Origin: Tragulus kanchil
Taxonomy: Eukaryota > Chordata > Mammalia > Artiodactyla > Tragulidae
Assembly: GCA_022376925.1 (NCBI GenBank)
Contig: JAIOJX010000032.1
Location: forward strand, 198,334,939 to 198,398,938
DNA length: 64,000 nt
Reading direction: 5' to 3'
The notes under the pieces are model-generated. The model did not search any database, was not told the DNA's origin, and worked only from the letters and a program-made list of their open reading frames with translations. Made by a program: the position numbers and the translations under genes. Shown here in pieces: positions 10,362 to 20,372 of the stretch (position 1 is the stretch's first letter; every line of letters starts with the position of its first letter).

Positions 10362-12635
10362 GAGTAACTGAACACACATACATGCTAAATAACCCCAAAA
10401 GGAAAGCTCTTTTAGACTTGACATAACAGAGCTTAAAACCATGTCTCAAAATTATCCAACTAATCTGAAATAAATTGACTCCATACTGGAGTAAGTCCTA
10501 CAAATTTGAAGGAAGACAGTAAAATCCAGCCAGTAAAAACACTTAAAACTTCAAGATACAATACCTAATAAAAATTACTAGAAATGTCAAGAATCAAGAA
10601 AGTGTAACTCAAAAGGAGAGGAAAAATCAATAAACAGAAAAACACAGAAATGAGATAATGGAAGTCAGAAAAGAACTATAAACAGATATCATATGTAACA
10701 TGGCCAACGATTTAACAAAAAATACCAACATAGAGCAGGAGAGAAGTAGGAAATATAAAATGTACCAAAAGAGTCATCTATTTGTAAAATATAATATCTG
10801 AAATGAACTATTTTAATAAAACATACAACAGAAGTAAAGATTAGTATAAGTATATAGTTATAGAAACTATCCTAATGGAATTGAGGCTAGACAAAGAACG
10901 CTAAAAACATGACACTTATTGACCTGAGAGAAAATATAAAGCAATTTAGCATATACATAATTATAATATAAGAAGGATAGGAAATAGAAATGGAAAATCA
11001 GAAAAATACTTGAAAGAATACTGGCATAAAAATTTTAAGATCGATGAAAACTATAGAACCACATCTTCAGGAAACAAAGTTAACCCCATTCAGGGTAAAA
11101 AACACTCAGAAAAAAAACACACCAAGGAATACAGTAATTAAATTATTGAAAACCAGTAATAAAGTGAAAAATCTTAACAGAAACAAGAGAAAAAAATGTT
11201 ACTTTATAACCAAAAGAAATGATTATAGCAAATTTTTCATTTAAAAATGTAAGACAGAAGATGATCACTTTTCATAGTATTCCTGCCTAGTGGGCATAAC
11301 CCAAATCCAATTATGAGGAAATATTAGACATCCATAAATTAGAGACTTCTTGAAAATATCTGGCCTATACTCTTCAAGAATCGTGCTGTCATTCAAGCCA
11401 ATTCAAAAAGATACAGACTCATTTAAGTGATGAAAGTAACATGACAACTAAATGCAATGTGGATCCTGAAACATATTTCTTCTTTACCTGCAGGTTGCAC
11501 ATAAAAACAGAGTAACTGAACACACATACATGCTAAATAACCCCAAAAGGAAAGCTCTTTTAGACTTGACATAACAGAGCTTAAAACCATGTCTCAAAAT
11601 TATCCAACTAATCTGAAATAAATTGACTCCATACTGGAGTAAGTCCTACAAATTTGAAGGAAGACAGTAAAATCCAGCCAGTAAAAACACTTAAAACTTC
11701 AAGATACAATACCTAATAAAAATTACTAGAAATGTCAAGAATCAAGAAAGTGTAACTCAAAAGGAGAGGAAAAATCAATAAACAGAAAAACACAGAAATG
11801 AGATAATGGAAGTCAGAAAAGAACTATAAACAGATATCATATGTAACATGGCCAACGATTTAACAAAAAATACCAACATAGAGCAGGAGAGAAGTAGGAA
11901 ATATAAAATGTACCAAAAGAGTCATCTATTTGTAAAATATAATATCTGAAATGAACTATTTTAATAAAACATACAACAGAAGTAAAGATTAGTATAAGTA
12001 TATAGTTATAGAAACTATCCTAATGGAATTGAGGCTAGACAAAGAACGCTAAAAACATGACACTTATTGACCTGAGAGAAAATATAAAGCAATTTAGCAT
12101 ATACATAATTATAATATAAGAAGGATAGGAAATAGAAATGGAAAATCAGAAAAATACTTGAAAGAATACTGGCATAAAAATTTTAAGATCGATGAAAACT
12201 ATAGAACCACATCTTCAGGAAACAAAGTTAACCCCATTCAGGGTAAAAAACACTCAGAAAAAAAACACACCAAGGAATACAGTAATTAAATTATTGAAAA
12301 CCAGTAATAAAGTGAAAAATCTTAACAGAAACAAGAGAAAAAAATGTTACTTTATAACCAAAAGAAATGATTATAGCAAATTTTTCATTTAAAAAATGTA
12401 AGACAGAAGATGATCACTTTTCATAGTATTCCTGCCTAGTGGGCATAACCCAAATCCAATTATGAGGAAATATTAGACATCCATAAATTAGAGACTTCTT
12501 GAAAATATCTGGCCTATACTCTTCAAGAATCGTGCTGTCATTCAAGCCAATTCAAAAAGATACAGACTCATTTAAGTGATGAAAGTAACATGACAACTAA
12601 ATGCAATGTGGATCCTGAAACATATTTCTTCTTTA
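10362..12635. repeat. Direct tandem duplication 4 (1148-1149-base offset)
   Basis: Copy A is 10362-11486 and copy B 11510-12635, with one extra A in a homopolymer of B (CATTTAAAAAATG). The 23 bases between them read CCTGCAGGTTGCACATAAAA plus ACA. This is recognisably a shortened, corrupted form of the sequence lying just upstream of copy A (CCTGGCAGGTTGCAATCCAT onward). Copy B therefore begins earlier than its clean part, with a damaged start. Confidence 0.95.
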
Positions 12636-12900
12636 TATGCTATTAAAGATAGCATTTAAATAATGATTAAAGTTCAGTTAATTTCTGTAGATTATAGAAT
12701 AGTGTTTTATCAATGTTATTTACCTGATTTTTTTACCATTTTACTATGTTATAAAAATGTGAGTATTTGGGGGGGGGGTGAAAAGGCCTAATTTTTGAAT
12801 TTTTTCCTCAAACATGTGTATTTACATATATAGAGAGAATAATGAATCAAATGCTAAGAAAATGTTGAGAATTTGAGATTCTAAATTATACTTCAAAAGT
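10780..12900 (+). mobile_element. Old L1-type sequence, plus strand, decayed
   Basis: At 11080-11260 (again at 12228-12410) the plus strand resembles the end of L1 ORF1 and the following linker (GTTAACCCCATTCAGGGTAA, AACACACCAAGGAATACAGT, GAAAAATCTTAACAG). Further on, GAGGAAATATTAGACATCC, CATGACAACTAAATGCAATG and GTGGATCCTGAAACAT match a common old mammalian 3'-end sequence. The frame at 11044-11244 has no stop for 66 codons but no intact domain. Subfamily assignment is uncertain, and part of the length is duplication 4. Confidence 0.55.
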
Positions 12901-12960
12901 AATCATTTTATTTTTTCTTTATTTTATTAACATTTATTGGCATATAGTTAACTTTATACT

Positions 12961-14490
12961 GCTGTGTTGCTTTTGTTTAGTGACTCAGTCGAGTCTGACT
13001 CTTTGTGGTCCCACGGGTTGCAGCATGCCAGGCTTCCCTGTCCTTCACTATCTCCTAGAGTTTGCTCAAACTCATATCTATTGAATTGATGATCCATCTA
13101 ACCATCTTCTCTTCTGTCATCCTCTATCCTCCTGCCTCAGTCTTTCCCAGCATCAGGGTCTTTTCCAGTGCATAGATCCTCCACATCAGGTGGCCAAAGG
13201 ATTGGAGCTTCAACTTCAACAGCAGTCCTTCCAGTGAATACTCAGAGTTGGCTTCCTTTAAAATTGACTGCCTGATCTCCTGTTTGTTGAAGGGACTCTA
13301 AAGAGTCTTCTCCAGCACCACAGTTCAACAGCATCAATTCTTTGATGCTCAGTCATCTTTATGGTCCAACCTTCACATCTGTACATGACTACTGGAAGAA
13401 CCATAGCTTTGACTAGATGAACCTTTGTTGGCAAAGTGCTGTTTAATACATTTTCTAGGTTTGTCATAGCTTTTCTTCCAAGGAGCAAGCATCTTTTAAT
13501 GTCATGACTGCAGTCACCATTCACAGTGATTTTGGAGCCCAAGAAAGTTAAGTTTGTCACTGTTTACATTTTTCCCCATCTATTTCCCACAAAGTGATGG
13601 GACCGGAGGCCATGATCTTCATTTTTTGAATGTTGAGTTTTATGCTGGCTTTTTCATTCTTCTCTTTCACCTTCATCAAGAGGCTTTTTAGTTCCTCTTT
13701 GCTTTCTGTCATTAGGGTGGTGTCATCTGTATATCCAAGATTATTTCTATTTCTTCTGGAAATTGTGATTTCAGCTTGTGCTTCATCCAGCCTGGCATTT
13801 TGTATGATGTACTCTGCATACAAATTAAATAAGCAGGGTGGCAATATACAGTCTTGACATACTCCTTTCCAAATTTTTGACCATCCCATTTTTCCATGTC
13901 TGGTTCTAACTGTTGGTTCTTGACCTCCATACAGGTGTCTCAGGAAGCAGATAAGGTGGTCTGATGTTCCCATGTCTTTAAGAACATTCCACCTTTGTTT
14001 TAATCCACACAGACAAAGGTTTCAGCATAGTCAATGTAGCAAAAGTAGAGGTTCTTCTAGAAATCTCTTGCCTTTTATGTGATCCAAAAATGTTGGCAAC
14101 TTGAACTCCGGTTCCTCTGCCTTTTCTAAATCCAGCTTGTACATCTGGAAGTTCTTGGTTCATGTGCTACTGAAGCCTAGCTTGAAGGATTTTGAGCATG
14201 AGCACAGTTATGTGGCAGTCTGAACATCCTTTGGTATTACCCTTCTTTGGGATTAGAGTGAAAATCAACCTTCACCATTGCTGTGATCTCTTCTGAGTAT
14301 CCAAATTTGCTGGTAGATTGAGTGCAGGTCTTTAGCAGCAGCATCTTTTAGGATTTGAAATAGTTCAGCTAGCATTCCATCACTTTCACTAGCTTTGTTC
14401 ATAGTGATGTTTCCTAAGGCCCACTTGACTTTACACTCCAGGATGTCTGGCTCTAGGTAGGTGACCACACCATCATGGTTTTCTGGGTCA
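12961..14490 (-). mobile_element. BovB LINE, 3' half (reverse transcriptase to 3' end)
   Basis: BovB is the ruminant RTE-clade LINE whose single ORF encodes an endonuclease and a reverse transcriptase. The minus strand carries the RT half: LPDVQAGFRKGRGTG near 14140, then MGTSDHLICFLRHLYGGQEP, CLFNLYAEYI and the catalytic box GYTDDT (usually YADDT) near 13735, then FLGSKITVNGDCSHDIKR and the WCWRRLFRVP block near 13300. Frames are interrupted by shifts and stops. The 3' end at about 12970-13030 is the segment shared with Bov-tA (GTCGAGTC reversed, GGGTTGCAGC). The adjoining sequence past 14490 is the 5' half of BovB in the opposite orientation. Confidence 0.93.
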
Positions 14491-17400
14491 AGATGGCAGA
14501 GTAATACATATGCTCATCTTCTCCTGGGAGAACACCAAATTTTCAACTAGCTGGTAAACAACCAGGGACAGGAGACTATTGGAACTCACCAACAAAGGTT
14601 ACCCATATACAAGGACAAAGGAGAAGCTGTAAAAAGAATGGGCACAATCACATATAAAATCACACTTCATACCTGTCAGAGACTCTTGGAGGCAAAAACA
14701 AAACTTGGTTTGTACCAGGACCCAGGGAAAGGAGCATTGACTCTCAAAAGAGACTAAGTCAGAACTTCCTGTGAATGTCTGAGGGTCAGTAGTGGCCTGC
14801 TGGGGGGGCAGGGGCACTGGAAGAAGCAGTCCTGGCAAGTGCTGTGTATGGCATAAGTCCTCTTGAAGGAGGTTTCCATTAGCCACATCATAGAGCCCCT
14901 GGATGGCTGCTCTACCAACTGAGGAACAATTATACCAAAGAGGTTCTTGCAATGTTGCAAAAGCTCTAGGCCCCACAATAGACTTCCCAACCTGGGAATC
15001 TGGTTAGATGTGGCATGGCATGCTGACATAAGTTCTGTTGGAGCAGGTCACCATTACCCCTACCATAGAGAATGCAGACTCCAGCACTGGGCCACCCTAG
15101 GCCAATCTACAGGGAGGGAGCGCAGCTCCACTCATCAGCAGAAAATTGGGTTAAAGATTTAGTGAGCATGGCTCTGTCCACCTGACCAAGACTTATCTTC
15201 CGTACAGCCAGAATTTCCTATAAAGAAGCTTGCAGATGCCTCTTTTGTTCATCCATCAGAGGACAGAGAGAATGAAAACCACAGTCACCAAAAACTAATG
15301 GTCACATGGATCACAGCCTTGTGTAACTCTGTGAAACTATGAACCATGCCATGTAGGGGCCCCCTAAAGGGATGGGTCATGGTGGAGAGTTCTGACAAAA
15401 TGTGGTCCACTGGAGAAAGGGATGGCAAGCCACGTCAGGATTCTGACTTAGAAAACCCCATGAACAGTATTAAAAGGCAAAAAGGTATGACCACCCCCTG
15501 CAGGGGTGAACCCCCGCCAGGTCAGTAGGAGTCCAATATGCTACTGTAAAAGAGAGCAGAAATAGCTCTGAGAGGAATGAAGAGGCTGAGCCAAAGTGGA
15601 AATGATGCCCAGTTGTGAATGTGTCTCATGGTGAAAGTAAAGTCTGATGCTGTAAAGAACAATATTACGTAGGAACCTGTAATGTTAGCTCCATGAATCA
15701 AGGTAAATTGGCAGTGGTGAAATAGGAGACAGCAAGAGTGAACATTCAAAACCATGAATCTTGGTTTGTACCAGGACCCAAAACAAAACTTGGTTTGTAC
15801 CAGGACCCAGGGAAAGGAGCATTGACTCTCAAAAGAGACTAAGTCAGAACTTCCTGTGAATGTCTGAGGGTCAGTAGTGGCCTGCTGGGGGGGCAGGGGC
15901 ACTGGAAGAAGCAGTCCTGGCAAGTGCTGTGTATGGCATAAGTCCTCTTGAAGGAGGTTTCCATTAGCCACATCATAGAGCCCCTGGATGGCTGCTCTAC
16001 CAACTGAGGAACAATTATACCAAAGAGGTTCTTGCAATGTTGCAAAAGCTCTAGGCCCCACAATAGACTTCCCAACCTGGGAATCTGGTTAGATGTGGCA
16101 TGGCATGCTGACATAAGTTCTGTTGGAGCAGGTCACCATTACCCCTACCATAGAGAATGCAGACTCCAGCACTGGGCCACCCTAGGCCAATCTACAGGGA
16201 GGGAGCGCAGCTCCACTCATCAGCAGAAAATTGGGTTAAAGATTTAGTGAGCATGGCTCTGTCCACCTGACCAAGACTTATCTTCCGTACAGCCAGAATT
16301 TCCTATAAAGAAGCTTGCAGATGCCTCTTTTGTTCATCCATCAGAGGACAGAGAGAATGAAAACCACAGTCACCAAAAACTAATGGTCACATGGATCACA
16401 GCCTTGTGTAACTCTGTGAAACTATGAACCATGCCATGTAGGGGCCCCCTAAAGGGATGGGTCATGGTGGAGAGTTCTGACAAAATGTGGTCCACTGGAG
16501 AAAGGGATGGCAAGCCACGTCAGGATTCTGACTTAGAAAACCCCATGAACAGTATTAAAAGGCAAAAAGGTATGACCACCCCCTGCAGGGGTGAACCCCC
16601 GCCAGGTCAGTAGGAGTCCAATATGCTACTGTAAAAGAGAGCAGAAATAGCTCTGAGAGGAATGAAGAGGCTGAGCCAAAGTGGAAATGATGCCCAGTTG
16701 TGAATGTGTCTCATGGTGAAAGTAAAGTCTGATGCTGTAAAGAACAATATTACGTAGGAACCTGTAATGTTAGCTCCATGAATCAAGGTAAATTGGCAGT
16801 GGTGAAATAGGAGACAGCAAGAGTGAACATTCACATTTTAGGAATCAGTGAATCAAAATGGATGGAAATGGGCAAATTTAATTCACCTGACCATTATATC
16901 TACTACTGTGGGTGAAAATTCCTTAGAAAAACTGGGGTAACCCTCATAGTCAACAAAAGAATCTGAAAGGCAGTACTTGAGTGCAATCTCAAAAAGTACA
17001 GAATGATTTCAGTTTGTTTCCAAGGCAACCATTCAATATCATAGGAATCCTTGTCTGTGCCCCAACCACTAATGCCAGAGAAGATGAAGTTGAATGGTTC
17101 TATGAAGACCTACAAAACCTTCCAGAACTAACACCAAAAAAAGATGCCCTTTTCACCATAGGGGACTGGAATGCAAAAGTAAGAACTCAAGAAATACCTG
17201 GAGTAACATGCAAGTTTGTCCTTGGAGTGCAAAATGAACCAATGCAAAAGCTAACAGTGTGTTCCAAGAGAACACACTGATCATAGCAAACACCCTCTTC
17301 CAACAACACAAGAGACGACTCTACAATGGACATCACCAGACGGTCAATACCGAAAATCAAACTGATTATATTTTTTGCAGCCAAAGATGGAGAAGCTCAA

Positions 17401-17618
17401 AAACAAGACCCAGAGCTGACTGTGGCTCAGATCATGAGCTCCTTATTGCAAAACTCAGATTTAAGTAAGGAAGTAGGGAAAACCACTAGGCCATTCCGGT
17501 AAGATGTAAGTTAAATCCCTTATGATTATACAGTGGAACTGACAAATTCAAGAGATCAGATCTGATAGACAGAATGCCTGAAGAACTATGGACAGAGATT
17601 TATAACAGGAGCTGCGTT
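14491..17618 (+). mobile_element. BovB LINE, 5' half (5' UTR and endonuclease), inverted
   Basis: Plus-strand BovB starts at AGATGGCAGAG (14491), directly at the end of the minus-strand RT half, and runs outward to ACAGGAGCTGCGTT (about 17618). The 5' UTR fills to about 16830. The endonuclease follows: PFNIIGILVCAPTTNAR, FYEDLQNLPELTPKK and GDWNAKVRTQEIPGVTCKF (16981-17280), and after a frameshift QTDYIFCSQRWRSSK and CGSDHELLIAKLRFK (17259-17468), which includes the conserved SDH motif of APE-type endonucleases. Duplications 5 and 6 repeat most of it; the second endonuclease copy is 17991-18695. A possible target-site duplication is GCTGTGTT (12961-12968) against GCTGCGTT (17611-17618), weak at 7 of 8 bases. 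Confidence 0.88.
14695..16833. repeat. Direct tandem duplication 5 (1085-base offset)
   Basis: Copy A is 14695-15748 and copy B 15780-16833 with a constant offset. It lies wholly inside the BovB 5' UTR. The 31-base joint (15749-15779) contains an extra partial copy of the local sequence CTTGGTTTGTACCAGGACCC, so that word occurs at 14704, 15759 and 15789. This short stutter looks like a bad contig end. Confidence 0.95.
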
Positions 17619-19062
17619 AGGAAGAAAATATCCTTATTTCAAATTCATGACTTAGAGTAACATTTGACTGCTTTATATGTTCATAATGACTACATTCTTA
17701 TTCACAGCTTCTTTCCTCCTCCTCATCTATTACTCTCTAACTAGTTTGTAATTTTTTAGTCTATTTAATTTTAGGTTTATTTTCCTTTACTAGCCCCTTG
17801 AATAGCCATAGTTGCTAATGGTCAGTGATCCCCTACAAGCAAATTTTGTCACAGGAAGAAAAAGCAGCAATTTCTGGTGATCATTTTTAATGTTTAGCAG
17901 GCCCTTCTCTCATAACCCTGTTAAAATGTTTATTGTCTTTCAAGGAGACAATGCAATCATTTTGCTTTTATTTCAGCAAAATGACTTTTTGTGGGTGAAA
18001 ATTCCTTAGAAAAACTGGGGTAACCCTCATAGTCAACAAAAGAATCTGAAAGGCAGTACTTGAGTGCAATCTCAAAAAGTACAGAATGATTTCAGTTTGT
18101 TTCCAAGGCAACCATTCAATATCATAGGAATCCTTGTCTGTGCCCCAACCACTAATGCCAGAGAAGATGAAGTTGAATGGTTCTATGAAGACCTACAAAA
18201 CCTTCCAGAACTAACACCAAAAAAAGATGCCCTTTTCACCATAGGGGACTGGAATGCAAAAGTAAGAACTCAAGAAATACCTGGAGTAACATGCAAGTTT
18301 GTCCTTGGAGTGCAAAATGAACCAATGCAAAAGCTAACAGTGTGTTCCAAGAGAACACACTGATCATAGCAAACACCCTCTTCCAACAACACAAGAGACG
18401 ACTCTACAATGGACATCACCAGACGGTCAATACCGAAAATCAAACTGATTATATTTTTTGCAGCCAAAGATGGAGAAGCTCAAAAACAAGACCCAGAGCT
18501 GACTGTGGCTCAGATCATGAGCTCCTTATTGCAAAACTCAGATTTAAGTAAGGAAGTAGGGAAAACCACTAGGCCATTCCGGTAAGATGTAAGTTAAATC
18601 CCTTATGATTATACAGTGGAACTGACAAATTCAAGAGATCAGATCTGATAGACAGAATGCCTGAAGAACTATGGACAGAGATTTATAACAGGAGCTGCGT
18701 TAGGAAGAAAATATCCTTATTTCAAATTCATGACTTAGAGTAACATTTGACTGCTTTATATGTTCATAATGACTACATTCTTATTCACAGCTTCTTTCCT
18801 CCTCCTCATCTATTACTCTCTAACTAGTTTGTAATTTTTTAGTCTATTTAATTTTAGGTTTATTTTCCTTTACTAGCCCCTTGAATAGCCATAGTTGCTA
18901 ATGGTCAGTGATCCCCTACAAGCAAATTTTGTCACAGGAAGAAAAAGCAGCAATTTCTGGTGATCATTTTTAATGTTTAGCAGGCCCTTCTCTCATAACC
19001 CTGTTAAAATGTTTATTGTCTTTCAAGGAGACAATGCAATCATTTTTGCTTTTATTTCAGCA
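16907..19062. repeat. Direct tandem duplication 6 (1083-1084-base offset)
   Basis: Copy A is 16907-17978 and copy B 17990-19062, separated by 11 bases (AAATGACTTTT). The only length change I see is one T in the run before GCTTTTATTTCAGCA. The pair covers the BovB endonuclease region and about 370 bases of flanking DNA beyond the BovB end. Confidence 0.95.
17619..17978. other. Flanking sequence right of BovB, nothing recognised
   Basis: This is the unique AT-rich flank of the BovB insertion, repeated at about 18702-19062. I recognise no exon or repeat family in it. Confidence 0.5.
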
Positions 19063-19097
19063 TTTCCTTCTTCTGTAATTATATTTTTTATGCCTCT

Positions 19098-19322
19098 GAC
19101 AATGTGATATAATGGACATATAGTTGAAATCTGCCAATCTGAATACAAATCCTGGTTTTCCTACTTACTGGTTGTATCCTCACTGGTTGCATGCTCATGT
19201 TTCCTTAATTTACAAAATGGGGCTGTTTCTCTAACCTTTCGTCCTTTTGGAGACAATGAAACAAGTTAAAGCCATCAAGGTATTTAACTAGTTTACATAG
19301 GGGTTAATTAATAAATGCTGTT
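19098..19322 (+). mobile_element. MIR SINE, degenerate
   Basis: The plus strand follows the mammalian MIR core: CTGAATACAAATCCTGG, TTTCCTACTTACTGG, CCTTAATTTACAAAATGGGG and the 3' AATAAATGCTG. MIR is an ancient tRNA-derived SINE shared by all mammals, consistent with the heavy divergence. Confidence 0.75.
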
Positions 19323-19772
19323 TTTCCTTCTTTCTCACTGCCTTTAATGATTCTTTTCCCTCAGCCTTGTACAACCTTATTTGCCTCCCTATCCTCATTC
19401 TCTATTAAAATCCAGCTCATAATTTAAATCCAATTCTGTCCTCTGTGGGTCATTCCCTAAATCACTGCAGTGATAATTGTTTGAACTTTATTTTGTACTC
19501 TAACGACAAGTGGACTGAACTTCCATTTAGCCTTTAGAGTGGAGTCACATTGCTCAGGGCATCAGTTAAAAGAATCCAACTCAAGGCATTTGGCAATACT
19601 GCTGTTACATCATCTATATTAACAGGCAATGAATGTAATAAAACTCAAAAGAGTCACTGTCTGTTGGTGAATCCCTTGGAAAGAATGTGGAAATAGAATT
19701 CAGTGTTCTCTGTCATGATTGAGATGTGTTCCAACTGTTCAAGCACTCCAGTGATTTACTGGTGATAACAAT
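19323..19772. other. Unassigned sequence
   Basis: A T/C-rich segment at 19350-19510 (CAGCCTTGTACAACC, TGGGTCATTCCCTAAATCAC) has a faint L2-like look, but I cannot support the call. No coding signal is visible. Confidence 0.4.
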
Positions 19773-20372
19773 ATCAATATCAGACTTTATTTTCCTGGGG
19801 TCCAAAAATCATTGCAGACAGTGACAGAAGTCATGAAATTAAAAGACGTTTCTTGGAAGAAAAGCTATGACAAACCCAGACAGTGCATTAAAAAGCAGAG
19901 ATATCCCATTGCTGACAAAGATCCAGTAGTCAAAGCTATGGTTTTTCCAGCAGTCACATACCTTAAAGAAGGCTGAACATTGAAGAATTTATTCTTTTGA
20001 ATTGTCATTCTGGAGAAGACTGTTCAGAGTCCCTTGGATAGCAAAGAGCTCTAACCAGTCAATCCTAAAGGAAATCAATCCTGAATATTCATTGGAAGCA
20101 TTAAAGCTGAAGCTAAAGCTTCAGTATTTTGGCTACCTGATACTAAGAGTCAACTCACTGGAAAAGACCCTGATGCTGGGAAACATTGTGGGCAGGAGGA
20201 GAAGGGGGTAACAGAGGGTGAGATGGTCAGATGGCATCACTGACTGCATGGACATGAGTTTCAGCAAACTTGGGGAGATAGTGAAGGACAAGAAGGCCTG
20301 GTGTGCCGTAGTTCATGGGGTTGCAAAGAGTCAGACATGACTGAGTGACTGAACAACAACAACAGGAATATC
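19773..20372 (+). mobile_element. BovB LINE 3' end
   Basis: The plus strand matches the BovB ORF C-terminus and 3' UTR: CAGACTTTATTTTCCTGGGG, CATGAAATTAAAAGACG, GTCAAAGCTATGGTTTTTCC, GGAGAAGACTGTTCAGAGTC and TGGAAAAGACCCTGATGCTG. The 3' terminus is the Bov-tA-shared AAAGAGTCAGACATGACTGA and GAACAACAACAAC. The C-terminal peptide block FWRRLFRVPWIAKSSNQSIL is readable at about 20005. It is 5'-truncated and dead. Part of its tail recurs at 21284-21527 through duplication 7. Confidence 0.92.

Larger units (their letters stand above)
8538..10772. repeat. Direct tandem duplication 3 (about 1119-base offset)
   Basis: Copy A is 8538-9655 and copy B 9657-10772; the copies touch. The offset falls from 1119 to 1118 through one G lost in the run CCCGGGTAGG/CCCGGTAGG within the Bov-tA. 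At the joint A reads AAAAGATCTATT where B reads AAAAGAGTCATCTATT, so the end of A is missing four bases and then runs straight into B. Confidence 0.95.

Noticed and set aside
12769..12778. G-quadruplex at the poly-G run
   Set aside because: It is a single run of about 10 G without further G tracts nearby, so a stable intramolecular quadruplex is not supported.
8011..12900. Twin-primed L1 joining the minus-strand L1 at 5318-8010 with plus-strand L1-like DNA
   Set aside because: The plus-strand block appears to contain its own 3' end and may be a different, older subfamily. The evidence for one inverted element is insufficient, unlike the BovB case.
13557..13973. Minus-strand 138-codon frame as an intact reverse transcriptase
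   Set aside because: It contains the BovB RT catalytic box in altered form (YTDDT), but flanking frames are broken by shifts and stops, so it is only a remnant.
16981..17280. Plus-strand 99-codon frame as a host gene
   Set aside because: The peptide GDWNAKVRTQEIPGV and the following SDHELL block identify the BovB endonuclease. It is frameshifted and non-functional.
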